64,000 nt of DNA from Ureibacillus massiliensis 4400831 = CIP 108448 = CCUG 49529 (GCF_000772965.1 NZ_JPVQ01000006.1:1-64000); one strand, 5' to 3'. Counted from the first letter of the stretch, positions 47,234-58,148 are shown. The notes: generated by a model from the letters alone, not told the origin. A program made the numbers and translations.

Positions 47234-49807
47234 TTATAATCCGCATTTTAGCTGTGCCCCACAGCTTGTACAAGTGTTACATCCACCTAACTCTTCTACT
47301 GTGCCTTGACGACATACTGGGCATGTATTACCAACCTCTGATCCAATTGTTACATTTGTTGTTTCTAGAGGTGCAATCGTGTCCACTAATACTACTGGTT
47401 GTTTCTCATGAACTTTTTCTTCTAAAACTTCATCAAATGCTAATTGTTCGTCGTGTGACGATTCTGCTTTTAATGTTAATACTTGTGAATCACGGCTTCC
47501 ATCAACGTAAACCGTTCCACCTTTTGCTCCACCTTTGTATAGGCGTTCATAGACCTTTTGAACTTGTTCAACCGTATACCCTTTAGGAGCATTTACTGTT
47601 TTAGAAATTGAAGAGTCGACCCAACGTTGGATCACACATTGTACATCAGCATGCGCTTCTGGTGTTAATTCCATGGATGAAATAAACCAATTAGGTAGAT
47701 TATGTTCATCTGCTTCTGGATGCTGTTCTAAGTACTCTTGAACGATTTCAGCTTTCACTTCAATAAATTTACCTAAACGTCCTGAACGATAATATGTGAA
47801 TGAGAAGTAAGGCTCTAATCCTGTTGCCACTCCAACCATTGTTCCAGTAGATCCTGTTGGTGCTACAGTTAATAAGTGAGAATTACGAATTCCCTTCTCT
47901 AACACACCTTGACGAACGTGTTCAGGCATTTTACTCATATATCCAGTATTAATGAACGATTGTCTTAAACGGTTTGTTTCCTCTTCAGTTTCACCTTCTA
48001 AGAATGGGAAACTGCCACGTTCTTGTCCAAGTTCAATGGATGTTTCATAAGCGGTAATCGCAATTGTTTCAAAGATTTTATCAACAAGCTTGTTACCCTC
48101 TTCTGAACCGTATTCTTTTTCACAATAAATAAGTAAGTCAGCAAGACCCATAACCCCTAGTCCAACACGACGCTCACCTAATGCTTGCTTACGGTTTTGT
48201 TCTAAGAAATAAGGTGTAGCATCGATGACGTTATCTTGCATACGAACCCCTACACGTACAGTTTCTTTTAACGCTTCATAATCAATTGCTTTTTGCTCTT
48301 TAATCGCAAATTGAGCTAAATTAACAGCTGCAAGATTACATACTGAAAACGGTGCAAGAGGTTGTTCTCCACATGGATTTGTTGCTACGACTTTTTGACC
48401 ATATGCACGAGCATTTGTCATGTCGTTGGCATTATCAATAAAGAAGATACCTGGTTCTGCAGCGTAAGTTGCACAAACATTGATTAAATTCCAAAGTTCA
48501 CGCGCACGAATTTTACGATATGTGCGTACACGATAGCCCATTTTCTCCCATTCTCTAACATCCCCTACTTCATGCCATTTCTCATTGTAAATAGCCATCT
48601 CTTCAGGTGTATAGTTAGCTACATCTGGGAAACGAAGTTCATAGTCCTCATCATTTTCTACAGCGGCCATAAAATCTTTCGTTAAAGTAACCGAAATATT
48701 AGCACCAGTTAAAAACTCAGGGTTATGAACAGAATATGTCCCACCATCGCGAAGCTTTTGCGCTGCATCTTTAATAATGGCTTCATTAAAGCCGCCATAC
48801 CCTGGAATATTTTTATAATTAACAATACCTTGATACATTGCCTCTTCTTGAGCAGTTAAAGGTTTGAAATTTAATTTTTCTTTTGCTAGACGGCTAATGA
48901 CTTCATCTTCCGTATTTTCAATTAAATAACGTAAAATGCGTGGATTTTGCATTTTTGAAATGATAAATTCCACAATATCAGGATGCCAATCTGCAAGCAT
49001 AATCATTTGAGCACCGCGTCTTGATCCACCTTGTTCAACAAGATGTGTTAATTTAGCAATGTCATCAAGCCATGATACAGAACCGCTTGATTTACCATTT
49101 ACTCCACGAGCTAATGTGTTTCGTGGACGAAGAGTTGAACCATTTGTTCCTACCCCGCCACCACGGCTCATAATCTCCATTACTTGCTTGCGGTGATCAC
49201 TAATTCCTTCACGACTATCGGCAACAAAAGGCATTACATAACAGTTGAAGAATGTTACGTCCGTTTGAGAACCTGCACCATATAGTACACGACCTGCAGG
49301 AACGAATTTTAATGACACTAGTTGCTCATAGAACTTTTGGAACCATTTTTCGCGATCTTCTTCCGTTTTTTCAACAGCAGCAAGACCTGCAGCATTACGT
49401 TTTGCAATTTGTTCATAAAATACTTCAAGAGGCTTTTCAATCACGTCTATCGAACGAACAATAACACCTGTTTCTTGTTCTTTCGGATCGTCAAGCACGT
49501 GTCGATACTCTTCCTCAATTAGAATTTCTGCTCTTTTCGTAGCAAAGTCAATTGATCGTATAAATCCTAATCCACGAGCTGGGAATTTCGGATCCTCTTT
49601 AATTGTTAGTACTACGAAATCACCCGTTTTTAACGTTTTCTTTTCCGTATCCTTAAATGAGTAACGGTCAATCATTACTAATCTTGATACACCTTTATGT
49701 GTGATGTGCATATCCGGTGTAATCGAATGTACTTGAGGAAATTTCTCGATGTCTTTGTTCAGTTGATCTATGAGGATGGTTGTTTCTTTTGCGTGTGCCA
49801 ATACCAT
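47234..49807 (-). CDS. nrdJ: Adenosylcobalamin-dependent ribonucleotide reductase
   Basis: Class II reductase making deoxyribonucleotides with or without oxygen, using adenosylcobalamin to form the thiyl radical. The 857-residue form has the barrel motif NPCGEQPLAPFSVCNLAAVN with the catalytic Asn-Cys-Glu set, GVGTNGSTLRPRN, and a C-terminal CPVC...CTSC zinc-like motif ending in a terminal cysteine. GGGAGG lies seven bases before ATG 49807; a longer ORF to 49834 lacks support. Two NrdR-like boxes lie upstream. With MutAB it makes cobalamin central to this organism. Confidence 0.95.
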   Translation of the reverse strand: MVLAHAKETTILIDQLNKDIEKFPQVHSITPDMHITHKGVSRLVMIDRYSFKDTEKKTLKTGDFVVLTIKEDPKFPARGLGFIRSIDFATKRAEILIEEEYRHVLDDPKEQETGVIVRSIDVIEKPLEVFYEQIAKRNAAGLAAVEKTEEDREKWFQKFYEQLVSLKFVPAGRVLYGAGSQTDVTFFNCYVMPFVADSREGISDHRKQVMEIMSRGGGVGTNGSTLRPRNTLARGVNGKSSGSVSWLDDIAKLTHLVEQGGSRRGAQMIMLADWHPDIVEFIISKMQNPRILRYLIENTEDEVISRLAKEKLNFKPLTAQEEAMYQGIVNYKNIPGYGGFNEAIIKDAAQKLRDGGTYSVHNPEFLTGANISVTLTKDFMAAVENDEDYELRFPDVANYTPEEMAIYNEKWHEVGDVREWEKMGYRVRTYRKIRARELWNLINVCATYAAEPGIFFIDNANDMTNARAYGQKVVATNPCGEQPLAPFSVCNLAAVNLAQFAIKEQKAIDYEALKETVRVGVRMQDNVIDATPYFLEQNRKQALGERRVGLGVMGLADLLIYCEKEYGSEEGNKLVDKIFETIAITAYETSIELGQERGSFPFLEGETEEETNRLRQSFINTGYMSKMPEHVRQGVLEKGIRNSHLLTVAPTGSTGTMVGVATGLEPYFSFTYYRSGRLGKFIEVKAEIVQEYLEQHPEADEHNLPNWFISSMELTPEAHADVQCVIQRWVDSSISKTVNAPKGYTVEQVQKVYERLYKGGAKGGTVYVDGSRDSQVLTLKAESSHDEQLAFDEVLEEKVHEKQPVVLVDTIAPLETTNVTIGSEVGNTCPVCRQGTVEELGGCNTCTSCGAQLKCGL

Positions 49808-49862
49808 CTGCCAGCCTCCCTTTTCTAAGTTCAATATCTAGTAAATTCTTTCTATCTATCAT

Positions 49863-49878
49863 ACACAATATATAGTGT
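49863..49878 (-). promoter_or_regulatory. NrdR box 1 upstream of nrdJ
   Basis: ACACAATATATAGTGT is a perfect match to the NrdR palindrome ACACWATATNTWGTGT, 56-71 bases before the nrdJ ATG. Confidence 0.8.
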
Positions 49879-49895
49879 TATGTTAACAAAAAAGC

Positions 49896-49911
49896 ACACT
49901 AGATGTTGTTG
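49896..49911 (-). promoter_or_regulatory. NrdR box 2 upstream of nrdJ
   Basis: ACACTAGATGTTGTTG matches the NrdR palindrome at about 13 of 16 positions. Its centre is 33 bp from box 1, about three helical turns, the usual paired arrangement. Confidence 0.6.
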
Positions 49912-50056
49912 CAATATTTTCTTAGAAAAGATTACCTCATAAAATCTTTCAATGCAAGGGGTTGATTTTTTTAAAAATATTAAAAACCTATAAAATACTA
50001 GGATTGGAACTATTAAAAAATTTTTCTAAATATAAACGTACATTCCGGTAATATAT

Positions 50057-50890
50057 TTATTTTCTAAAATTCCATTCATCTGTTAAATATTTAGTTTTTT
50101 CTAATTCCTTAACAAAGTCTTTTTGAGAATCTGTTAATTCATAAGGAATGAGTTCAATATTCAAAGCATCCTCAAATCCTTTTTTAAATGCTACAACACA
50201 TTCTTCTATCGTAATACGACGATCTGCAATTCTGTTAATCGCAACTGCTTTTTCTGGAAGCTTAGTACGCATTTTTTCTTTTGCTTCCTCGGATGGAAAT
50301 TTAAAAACAGAAAGCAACTTATCTTCATCAAGGTCTAGTAATATCGCACCATGCTGTAAAATGACACCTTTTTGTCGAGTTTGAGCACTTCCTGCAACTT
50401 TCTTCCCTTCGACAACAAGTTCATACCAACTCGGAGCATCAAAGCATACCGCACTTTTTGGTTTCTTTAAATCTAATAGTTTTTCCTCACTATCAGGTAC
50501 ACTAAAATAAGCATTTAATCCTAAATTTTGAAAACCTAATAATAAACCTTCGCTTAAAACACGATAGGCTTCCGTTACTGTAGCAGGCATGTCAGGATAT
50601 TGTTCGGTTACAATAACACTATAAGTTAATTCGTGTTCATGCAAAACTGCACGCCCACCTGTTGGACGTCGTACAAAACCAATTTTTTGAGCCTTCAATT
50701 TATCAAAATCTATTTCCTTTTCTGCTCTTTGAAAATATCCGACAGATAGTGTAGCAGGATTCCATTCATAAAATCGAATGACTGGAGGTATTTCTCCTCT
50801 ACTATGTAAATCTAACAATGCTTCATCTAATGCCATATTATAAGATGGACTACAAGGTCCTGAATTGATAAAGTACCACTTTGTTTTCAT
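50057..50890 (-). CDS. lipM: Octanoyltransferase LipM
   Basis: Moves octanoyl from ACP to GcvH, starting lipoate synthesis in Bacillus. The 277-residue BPL/LipB-fold protein has [18 protein letters not shown], the catalytic Cys149 in [14 protein letters not shown] and the following [13 protein letters not shown] lysine. It serves GcvH and, through LipL, the E2 of BKD. It is divergent from yqhL, as in B. subtilis. Confidence 0.94.
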   Translation of the reverse strand: MKTKWYFINSGPCSPSYNMALDEALLDLHSRGEIPPVIRFYEWNPATLSVGYFQRAEKEIDFDKLKAQKIGFVRRPTGGRAVLHEHELTYSVIVTEQYPDMPATVTEAYRVLSEGLLLGFQNLGLNAYFSVPDSEEKLLDLKKPKSAVCFDAPSWYELVVEGKKVAGSAQTRQKGVILQHGAILLDLDEDKLLSVFKFPSEEAKEKMRTKLPEKAVAINRIADRRITIEECVVAFKKGFEDALNIELIPYELTDSQKDFVKELEKTKYLTDEWNFRK

Positions 50891-50993
50891 ATTCCCATCT
50901 CCTCACAATGTATATCATTTTATCAAACTCATTGGACGAACGCCACTTTCTCTTTTATAATGGATTATGTAGAATGAAAGGAGAAAACATGCA

Positions 50994-51377
50994 GTGAACG
51001 TTCTTTATACTATCGCGATTATACTAGTTCTTATTATCATTTATGTACTAGTTAATACTTTCCGCTTAAAAAAATCTGTAACAAATTTATCTCAAGAACA
51101 ATTTATCCAAGGCTATCGAAAAGCCCAATTGATTGACGTACGTGAGACAAAAGAGTTTGATTCTGGACACATACTTGGTGCTAGAAACATCCCATCTACA
51201 CAGCTTCGTCAACGTTACAAAGAGATTCGTCCTGACTTACCAGTATACTTGTACTGTCAAAATTCAGGTCGTAGCGCACGAGCTGCCCTTTTCTTAAAGA
51301 AAAAAGGATATAATCAACTATACCAACTTCAAGGCGGCTTCAAAACTTGGACAGGTAAAGTAAAGACAAAGGCGTAA
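50994..51377 (+). CDS. yqhL: Rhodanese-domain membrane protein YqhL
   Basis: One N-terminal membrane helix (about 4-22) anchors a single rhodanese domain. The persulfide cysteine is C88 in YLYCQNSGRSARAA and the domain ends LQGGFKTW. 127 residues. The start is GTG 50994 with AAAGGAG about 11 bases upstream. Sulfur transfer is the family role; the acceptor is unknown. Confidence 0.92.
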   Translation: MNVLYTIAIILVLIIIYVLVNTFRLKKSVTNLSQEQFIQGYRKAQLIDVRETKEFDSGHILGARNIPSTQLRQRYKEIRPDLPVYLYCQNSGRSARAALFLKKKGYNQLYQLQGGFKTWTGKVKTKA

Positions 51378-51400
51378 TAAATTCTACGCCCGTATCTATC

Positions 51401-51446
51401 ATTGACTTGTATCAATGCTGGTAATCATAGATACAAGTCAATTTTT
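51401..51446 (+). terminator. Terminator of yqhL
   Basis: Stem ATTGACTTGTAT / ATACAAGTCAAT followed by T residues, just after yqhL and before the IS element. Confidence 0.8.
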
Positions 51447-51467
51447 GTCAATACATAGTTAAATGTA

Positions 51468-53037
51468 AAATTTTTATTAAAATTTTACTCAAACTTCGCA
51501 GACTGAAATCGACAAATAAGCCTTGATATAGTTAGGCAGACCGTCAATCCATTGCTGTAGTTGACTTTTGATTATTTTTTGAATCGTTTTATTCGTCTTT
51601 TTTAAGGCATCTTCAAGAAGCTCGATTAATTGCTGTAATGCGACAGCCCAATCCAGTTCGTTCACTTCATCACATAGCTCATAAAAAATGCCACCTAGTG
51701 TTCGTTGATCGTTATGGCAACGATTCTGCCAGGACAAAACGATGTATCTCGAAAACACAATCGTTGTGTGGCTAATAAGTAAATCATATGACATGCCTTG
51801 AAATTCTTTTTGAAGGCGTAAGAGGGATTTAGTCGTCTTGAAAAAGACCTCAATATCCCAGCGCATACCATAAATACGGACGATTTCTTGTTCAGAAAGC
51901 GTACAATCCGTGCTGAGAATCGCAAGCCATTCGCTCTTTTTATTGCGGTTTTGAATAAATACGACTTTTACTTGAACGCCATTTGCCATGGTTGTTTGAA
52001 TCGATCGCATGATGCCTTTCTTGCCAGAAACAGGTGCGGCAACCTTATATAGTTCCTTCAGAGATAGCTTTTTATTGTTCACCAAATAGCGTTGGTTCGT
52101 TGCCTTTACCATGCCAATGACGTCAAGACCGAGTTCAACGATTGATTGGATAAGAGGTTGTTGCGTAAACCACGTATCCAGTAACACATAGTCAGCCGAT
52201 ACACCTGCTTGTAATGCTCGTTCAAGCATACCTGGGATGACGGTTGGAGCAGATTCTAATGCTTCGACACGACGTTTATAGCCAGAAGAACGCTTATCAA
52301 TATTCTCAGAAATTCCGTTGATTTGCGCCTTTTTTGAACTTAGTAATGTGAAGTCTAGTGGCATAAATGTAAAGCCATCGGACCAACCCAATGTAAGCAT
52401 GCGAAATCCTTTATAAAAGCGTTTTGTTAAGGAGGAATGATCCATACAACGCGCAAGAAGCTCCACCTTTTTACTGCGGTTACGGTCGAACATAGAATCG
52501 TCTATGATGAATACCTTTGGACGTTTTGTATCCGTCAGCTGCTCCACCTTTTGAATGGCGTGCACACTTAAATACGTTAAAAAGCGACGCCATGCAAACT
52601 TGGAATGATTCAAGAAACGATAAACAGAATCTTTGGCAGGGTAACGGTCTCCCTTCTTTGAATTTAAAAGGGTGAACCAGCTCTTATGATGAAAGATTAA
52701 ACAAAAAACAAGCTGAAACAAATAGGAAGTTGTAAAGCCAAACTTCTTCGTAATGCCAGCTTTACGAAGGTGCTTTACGATTTCTAATTCACGAAATACC
52801 GATTTTAATTCTTTTGGCAGTTGATTGTTTTGGTCATTATGCTCTATCATAATGGAAGCACCTCTTCTGTTTGGTAGTGTATTCTCGACAAATCCACTAT
52901 ACCAAAGAATGAGGTGTTTTTTGTATCTTAAAAAACTTTGTCAAGGTTTTTATTGAAATCATGAAGAACCTAATAGAGCCAACTATCGAATCTAATTATT
53001 TAGGTGCGAAGTTTGAGAATTTTATATTAAAAATTTA
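51468..53037 (-). mobile_element. IS4-family insertion sequence, approximate limits
   Basis: The transposase gene is bordered by an inverted pair: CTCAAACTTCGCA at 51488-51500 (overlapping the transposase stop) and its exact complement at 53005-53017. AT-rich extensions on the outer sides are also similar, giving arms of about 32 bases with small gaps. This implies an element of 1.53-1.57 kb between yqhL and gcvPB. I could not see a target-site duplication, so the ends are provisional. Confidence 0.5.
51489..52850 (-). CDS. IS4-family transposase
   Basis: DDE transposase of 453 residues, apparently intact. The catalytic aspartates are in VFIIDDSMFDRNRSKK and YVLLDTWFT, and the glutamate lies in the exact IS4 signature Y-x2-R-x3-E-x6-K (YGMRWDIEVFFKTTK). 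GAGGTG lies eight bases before the ATG. The N-terminal region is basic and helical, typical of end-binding. The gene points away from gcvPB and its insertion appears to break no recognisable gene. Confidence 0.93.
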   Translation of the reverse strand: MIEHNDQNNQLPKELKSVFRELEIVKHLRKAGITKKFGFTTSYLFQLVFCLIFHHKSWFTLLNSKKGDRYPAKDSVYRFLNHSKFAWRRFLTYLSVHAIQKVEQLTDTKRPKVFIIDDSMFDRNRSKKVELLARCMDHSSLTKRFYKGFRMLTLGWSDGFTFMPLDFTLLSSKKAQINGISENIDKRSSGYKRRVEALESAPTVIPGMLERALQAGVSADYVLLDTWFTQQPLIQSIVELGLDVIGMVKATNQRYLVNNKKLSLKELYKVAAPVSGKKGIMRSIQTTMANGVQVKVVFIQNRNKKSEWLAILSTDCTLSEQEIVRIYGMRWDIEVFFKTTKSLLRLQKEFQGMSYDLLISHTTIVFSRYIVLSWQNRCHNDQRTLGGIFYELCDEVNELDWAVALQQLIELLEDALKKTNKTIQKIIKSQLQQWIDGLPNYIKAYLSISVCEV

Positions 53038-53223
53038 TTGTGACGTAGATAATAAGTTGCCTAATTTACTTAGTAACTTCCTACTATATTTACCTAAATA
53101 AATTTATCACTATATAATAGTAGAAACTCAATTTAAAACTGTAAAAACGACCTAAATGACTAGACTATTTTTTAATAATCTTTTAACATTTTTAATAACC
53201 AATTTTGGATGTTTAACCTAAAG
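53038..53223. other. AT-rich spacer between IS and gcvPB
   Basis: No gene or site that I can support. The only open frame (52961-53101, 46 codons) crosses the proposed IS end, lacks a placed ribosome-binding site and resembles nothing I recognise. Confidence 0.5.
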
Positions 53224-53256
53224 AAATCCATGAGAGATACCTCTCACGGATTTTTT
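53224..53256. terminator. Terminator of the gcv operon
   Basis: Stem AAATCCATGAGAG / CTCTCACGGATTT with one mismatch, overlapping the gcvPB stop, T-rich on both sides. Confidence 0.7.
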
Positions 53257-54724
53257 ATTTATAATCTTTCTTATATCTTAGTATAGGTGTTCTAGCTGCG
53301 CGCGTTTCATCTAACCGATTTACAACCGTTGTATGAGGTGCCTCTTGAACGATTGAAGGATTTTCTTCCGCTTCCTTGGCAATCTGTATCATAATGTCAC
53401 AAAACGCATCCAACGTTTCTTTTGATTCTGTTTCCGTAGGCTCAATCATCATCCCCTCTTCTACATTTAAAGGGAAGTAAATTGTCGGTGGATGATAACC
53501 AAAATCAAGCAAACGTTTTGCTATATCTAATGTACGAACGCCTAGTTTCTTTTGACGACGACCTGATAAGACAAATTCATGCTTACAATGACGATTAAAC
53601 GGTAGGTCAAAATATGGCTCCAAACGGCGCATCATATAATTCGCATTCAATACTGCATATTCTGTTACTTGCCTTAACCCCTCAGGTCCCATTGTACGAA
53701 TATAAGTATAAGCGCGAACATTAATACCAAAGTTCCCGTAGTATGGCTTTACTCGACCGATAGATTGTGGTCGATTGTAATCGAAATGGAATGTACCATC
53801 CTCTAATTTGACTAATACGGGTTTTGGTAAAAATGGTATTAAATCCGCCTTTACTCCAACAGGACCAGATCCTGGACCTCCCCCGCCATGCGGACCAGTA
53901 AAGGTTTTGTGTAAATTTAAGTGCACACAATCAAAGCCCATATCCCCAGGTCGCGCTTTACTCATAACAGCATTTAAATTTGCACCATCATAATAAACTT
54001 TACCGCCAACTGAATGGATGATTTCAGAAATTTCGAGGATGTTTTCTTCAAATAAACCTAATGTATTTGGATTTGTTAACATTAATGCCGCTGTATCATC
54101 TCCAACGACTCGTCGTAAATCCTCTAAATCTACTAATCCATTTTCGTCGGATTTGACAGTAATTGTTTCAAAGCCAGCAACAGCTGCACTTGCAGGATTT
54201 GTTCCATGTGCGGAATCTGGAACAATTACTTTATTTCGATGTCCTTCACCATTTGCTTTGTGATAAGCACGAATCATCATCAATGCCGTCCATTCACCAT
54301 GGGCACCAGCAGCCGGTTGTAACGTAACCTCATCCATTCCTGTAATTTCTTTTAGAGAGCTTTGCAACTCATATAATAATTCAAGAGCACCTTGAACTGT
54401 TTCTTCCGCTTGAAGTGGATGAATATTCGCAAATCCAGAAATACGAGCAACATTTTCATTTAATTTCGGATTATATTTCATTGTACAGGAGCCTAATGGA
54501 TAAAAACCTGAGTCAACCCCATGATTTCTCCGAGAAAGAGCCGTATAATGACGCATAATATCTAATTCTGACACTTCAGGTAATTCAGCTGCTTCCTCTC
54601 GTACATAACCTTCTGGCAATAAATCCTCTAACTCCACATCTGGTACATCAAGTTCTGGTAAGCTATAACCAATACGATCTTCATGAATTAACTCAAAAAT
54701 AAGTGGTTGATTTTCGTTACGCAT
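53255..54724 (-). CDS. gcvPB: Glycine dehydrogenase (decarboxylating) subunit 2
   Basis: C-terminal half of the split P protein, which decarboxylates glycine with pyridoxal phosphate and passes aminomethyl to GcvH. The PLP lysine is K273 in [18 protein letters not shown]. Other signatures are [11 protein letters not shown] and the glycine-rich GSGPVGVK loop. 489 residues. It overlaps gcvPA by eight bases. Confidence 0.97.
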   Translation of the reverse strand: MRNENQPLIFELIHEDRIGYSLPELDVPDVELEDLLPEGYVREEAAELPEVSELDIMRHYTALSRRNHGVDSGFYPLGSCTMKYNPKLNENVARISGFANIHPLQAEETVQGALELLYELQSSLKEITGMDEVTLQPAAGAHGEWTALMMIRAYHKANGEGHRNKVIVPDSAHGTNPASAAVAGFETITVKSDENGLVDLEDLRRVVGDDTAALMLTNPNTLGLFEENILEISEIIHSVGGKVYYDGANLNAVMSKARPGDMGFDCVHLNLHKTFTGPHGGGGPGSGPVGVKADLIPFLPKPVLVKLEDGTFHFDYNRPQSIGRVKPYYGNFGINVRAYTYIRTMGPEGLRQVTEYAVLNANYMMRRLEPYFDLPFNRHCKHEFVLSGRRQKKLGVRTLDIAKRLLDFGYHPPTIYFPLNVEEGMMIEPTETESKETLDAFCDIMIQIAKEAEENPSIVQEAPHTTVVNRLDETRAARTPILRYKKDYK

Positions 54725-56084
54725 TGTAAGCCCCCATTTCTGCTACTAATTGATCAATTTCTTCTTTAGTTCGTAATTCAGTAACTGCGATTAATGTATG
54801 ATTTTCAAGCTCCGGATACACAAGTCCTAAATCATACCCACCGATAATCCCTTTTTCTAGTAACATTTTATTAATTTCAAGAACGGGTTTATTTGTTTTA
54901 ACAACGATTTCATTAAAATGAGGTCCTTTAAATGGAACTGTGAAACCATTTGATTCAAATGCATTTTTCGCATAGCGGGTTTTTACAATATTTTGTTTTG
55001 CCATTTCTTGAACACCTTTTTTCCCAAGAGCAGTCATTGCTACAGAAGCTGCAAGAGCTAGCAATGCTTGGTTTGAGCAAATGTTAGAGGTAGCTTTTTC
55101 ACGACGGATATGTTGTTCACGAGCTTGTAATGTTAACACAAACCCTCTGCGCCCATCACCGTCTACAGTCTCGCCTACTAATCTACCTGGAACTTTACGC
55201 ATTAATTTAGTTGTTGTTGCAAAATAGCCACAATAAGGACCACCAAAGCTTTCAGGAATACCGAAAACTTGCGCATCTCCTACTACAATGTCTGCACCAA
55301 GCTTTCCAGGAGGTGTTAGCACTCCTAATGCCAATGGATTTGCAGAGACGATAAATAATGCCTTAGCTTCGTGAGCAATTTCTCCAAGCACTTTAATATC
55401 TTCTATTTGACCAAAAAAGTTAGGATATTGCACCATTACTGCAGCAGTATTTTCATCAACTAATCTATTTAACTCTGAGATATCTGTTACTCCATTAACT
55501 GTAGGGATTGTAACGGTTTCAATAGATTGACCGTAAGCATATGTTGCTACAACATCACGATACTCAGGATGAATCGCTTCAGATACTAATATCTTTTTAC
55601 GCTTTGTTTGACCTGCTGCAAGCATCCCTGCTTCTGCCAAACTTGTTCCACCATCATACATTGATGAATTTGCTAAATCCATTCCAGTTAGCTCTGCTAT
55701 CATTGTTTGGAATTCAAAAATCGCTTGCAGCTCACCTTGGGAAATTTCGGGCTGATAAGGTGTATATGCTGTATAAAACTCCGAACGCGAAATAACATGA
55801 TCTACGATGACAGGTTTATAGTGATTGTAAACACCTGCACCTAAAAACGATATATTCGCTTCTGTATCTTCATTTTTAGAGGCAAGCTGTTTTAATTCTT
55901 TTAATAATGCACTTTCTGATTTAGCTGCTTTAATATTATATAGTCCTTTAAATCGTACACTTTCAGGAATATCTGAAAATAACTCACTTATGCTTTCAAC
56001 ACCAATTGTCGCAAGCATTTCTTTTTTATCTTGTTCCGTCATTGGGAGATAACGATGATTCACGTCTCTAACCTCTTTCATCAT
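54717..56084 (-). CDS. gcvPA: Glycine dehydrogenase (decarboxylating) subunit 1
   Basis: N-terminal half of the P protein, 455 residues, begins with [19 protein letters not shown] and contains [28 protein letters not shown]. It lacks the PLP lysine and forms a heterotetramer with GcvPB. It starts one base after the gcvT stop; ATG 56084 or the next codon may be used. Glycine riboswitch controlled through gcvT. Confidence 0.96.
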   Translation of the reverse strand: MMKEVRDVNHRYLPMTEQDKKEMLATIGVESISELFSDIPESVRFKGLYNIKAAKSESALLKELKQLASKNEDTEANISFLGAGVYNHYKPVIVDHVISRSEFYTAYTPYQPEISQGELQAIFEFQTMIAELTGMDLANSSMYDGGTSLAEAGMLAAGQTKRKKILVSEAIHPEYRDVVATYAYGQSIETVTIPTVNGVTDISELNRLVDENTAAVMVQYPNFFGQIEDIKVLGEIAHEAKALFIVSANPLALGVLTPPGKLGADIVVGDAQVFGIPESFGGPYCGYFATTTKLMRKVPGRLVGETVDGDGRRGFVLTLQAREQHIRREKATSNICSNQALLALAASVAMTALGKKGVQEMAKQNIVKTRYAKNAFESNGFTVPFKGPHFNEIVVKTNKPVLEINKMLLEKGIIGGYDLGLVYPELENHTLIAVTELRTKEEIDQLVAEMGAYNA

Positions 56085-57188
56085 TTATTTTGAACGTTTA
56101 TAAAAAGGTGTCTCCACAGTGAGTACCTTCAATTTTTTATTTCTAATTTCGATTTCCAGTTCAGTACCAACAGTTGCAAATTCCACATTAATTAGTGCTA
56201 ACCCAATGTTACGCTTTGTTAGCGGCGACTGAGTACCCGTTGTTACTTCTCCAATTTCAATACCATTTTTTAAAATTTTATAGCCGTGACGTGGGATGCC
56301 TTTATCAATCATTTCAATTCCAACTAATTTTCTTTTTAGGCCATTTTCTTTTTGCTTTAATAAAGCCGCTCTCCCTATAAACTCAGAATTCTTTTGTAAT
56401 TTCACCACAAATCCCATACCAGCCTCAAGCGGAGTAATATCCTTCGAAAGTTCTTGCCCATACAACGGTAGACAGGCTTCAAATCGAAGAGTATCACGAG
56501 CGCCAAGACCACAAGGAAGAATACCCTTCTCTTTACCCGCAGTTAAAATGGCTCCCCACAATTCAACAATTGCTTCTGGTGAACCGTATATTTCAAATCC
56601 ATCTTCTCCTGTATAACCACTACGTGACAAGAGTACTTCGTGTCCTGAGATTAACACTCCGTTTTGAAACTTGAAGTATTGTATATTCGATAAATTCGTA
56701 TCTGTTAAAGCTTGAAGTACTTCTTCAGACAGCGGCCCTTGTAACGCGAGCTGTCCATATTCATTCGATCTATTGGTAACTGTTACACTACCTTCAACAT
56801 GATTCTTTAACCATTCGAAATCCTTATCAATATTTGCAGCGTTCACACATAAAAGATAACAGTATTCTTCTAGTCGATATACCAATAAATCATCTACTAC
56901 TCCGCCATTTTCATAGCACATTAAATTATATTGGGCACTACCAATTGCTATTTTTGATATATCATTTGTTAATAGCCTTTGAAGAAAATGCACTGCATCT
57001 TTTCCTTCAACAATGATTTCGCCCATATGTGACACATCAAAGAGGCCTGCACGGCTTCTTACAGCTTCATGCTCTTCTTTAATTGAAGAAAATTGCACTG
57101 GTAACTCCCATCCACCAAAGTCAATCGTCTTACCACCATACTTTGCGTACTCATTAAATAATGGGGTACGTTTTAAAGTTGTCGTCAA
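56085..57188 (-). CDS. gcvT: Glycine cleavage system aminomethyltransferase
   Basis: T protein releasing ammonia and forming 5,10-methylene-THF. 367 residues, starting [21 protein letters not shown], with [11 protein letters not shown] and the folate-binding [16 protein letters not shown] 57188 is chosen: AGGAGG is about six bases upstream. The longer open frame to 57305 runs into the riboswitch and is not real. First gene of gcvT-gcvPA-gcvPB. Confidence 0.95.
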   Translation of the reverse strand: MTTTLKRTPLFNEYAKYGGKTIDFGGWELPVQFSSIKEEHEAVRSRAGLFDVSHMGEIIVEGKDAVHFLQRLLTNDISKIAIGSAQYNLMCYENGGVVDDLLVYRLEEYCYLLCVNAANIDKDFEWLKNHVEGSVTVTNRSNEYGQLALQGPLSEEVLQALTDTNLSNIQYFKFQNGVLISGHEVLLSRSGYTGEDGFEIYGSPEAIVELWGAILTAGKEKGILPCGLGARDTLRFEACLPLYGQELSKDITPLEAGMGFVVKLQKNSEFIGRAALLKQKENGLKRKLVGIEMIDKGIPRHGYKILKNGIEIGEVTTGTQSPLTKRNIGLALINVEFATVGTELEIEIRNKKLKVLTVETPFYKRSK

Positions 57189-57251
57189 TACGTCTCCTCC
57201 TTGTAAAATCAAGTTATTAATATTCCACTCAATCTTTACATTGGCATTCAA

Positions 57252-57303
57252 AACAAAAAAGGACAGAAGAATCCCTTGTAATTGAGGGATCCTCTGTCCT
57301 TGC
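57252..57303 (-). terminator. Expression-platform terminator of the glycine riboswitch
   Basis: Minus-strand stem AAGGACAGAGGATCCCT with a near-complement AGGGATTCTTCTGTCCTT, followed by TTTTTT. Its left arm shares bases with the 3' end of the second aptamer, the expected switching overlap. Confidence 0.8.
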
Positions 57304-57497
57304 ACCTGAAAGTTACACCTATAATAAAATTTCTTTCTAATAGGCTTTCCCCTTTGGTGGCTGTATAATGATCAATAAATTGACATTAAGTTATACAGCA
57401 CTCTCCAGAGACGCGTCCTATACGAGTCTTTTTGCCTGAGAGATTCATAGCTATGCTACTTGCTCCTTCGGCGACGTGTCCTCACGTTCTCTCCCCG
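57296..57497 (-). promoter_or_regulatory. Tandem glycine riboswitch (gcvT element)
   Basis: On the minus strand the first aptamer shows GGGGAGAGAACG, GCCGAAGGAGCAA and ATCTCTCAGGCAAAAAGAC. The second shows TCTCTGGAGAGTGCTGT, CCACCAAAGGGGAAAGCC and AACTTTCAGGTGCAAGGAC. These are the conserved blocks of the two-aptamer glycine riboswitch. It precedes the gcv operon and ends in a terminator, so glycine should turn the operon on. Confidence 0.93.
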
Positions 57498-57635
57498 TAT
57501 AATCATCCGCATTATTAATAATTCAAAGTTCAAAATATTTATTTATTGCCTATATCCTAACATTACACCTCTATAGCTGGCAATGTTTTTTTGAAATTAA
57601 GCAAAACACGAACTTTTATATTAATTTAACTTTCA

Positions 57636-58148
57636 TTATTCGCCTTGTAGTCTATTTACTTGGAATGCTATATATTCAACAATTTGTTTTAAACTTCTTC
57701 CTTCCGTTAATACTCTTATATGCCCTGCTTCGCGATAAAATTTCCTTCTTGTAAAAAATAATTGTTCCAATTCATTTTTTGTTGAACTTTGGACGATTGG
57801 GCGATTCTTATCATTTTTAACACGTTTATAAATATCCTCAAAGTTTGCATCCAGAAAAAAAACTAATCCTGTCTTGCGCAAAATTTTTCGATTTTCTTCA
57901 TTGATCGCGACGCCACCACCTGTCGAAATGATACAAGCTTCATCTCGAAAATTCCTTAAAAATTCAGTCTCAATTTTTCGGAAATGGGCTTCCCCATATT
58001 TTTCAAATATTTCAGGTATCGTCATCCCCTGTTGTCGAACAATTTCGCGATCCATGTCGTAATATGGGAGTTTTAGAAAGTAACTCAATCTACGTCCGAT
58101 TACACTCTTACCACTTCCCATAAAACCGACTAAGTATATTTTACGCAT
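57636..58148 (-). CDS. aroK: Shikimate kinase
   Basis: Phosphorylates shikimate in aromatic amino-acid synthesis. The 170-residue P-loop kinase has GFMGSGKSVIGRRLS at the start, DMDREIVRQQGMTI with substrate-binding Asp/Arg, and the STGGGVA loop. ATG 58148 is preceded by TAGGTG. It lies right after comGG and is probably read from the comG transcript or a promoter inside it. Confidence 0.95.
   Translation of the reverse strand: MRKIYLVGFMGSGKSVIGRRLSYFLKLPYYDMDREIVRQQGMTIPEIFEKYGEAHFRKIETEFLRNFRDEACIISTGGGVAINEENRKILRKTGLVFFLDANFEDIYKRVKNDKNRPIVQSSTKNELEQLFFTRRKFYREAGHIRVLTEGRSLKQIVEYIAFQVNRLQGE

Noticed and set aside
47234-50056. B12 riboswitch before nrdJ
   Set aside because: No B12-box-like sequence or long structured leader was seen; the upstream region is explained by NrdR boxes.
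52961-53101. 46-codon plus-strand ORF beside the IS element
   Set aside because: Crosses the proposed IS terminal repeat, lacks a well-placed ribosome-binding site and resembles nothing; probably chance.
57189-57305. N-terminal extension of gcvT
   Set aside because: The extension overlaps the glycine riboswitch terminator; TTG 57188 with AGGAGG gives the family N terminus.
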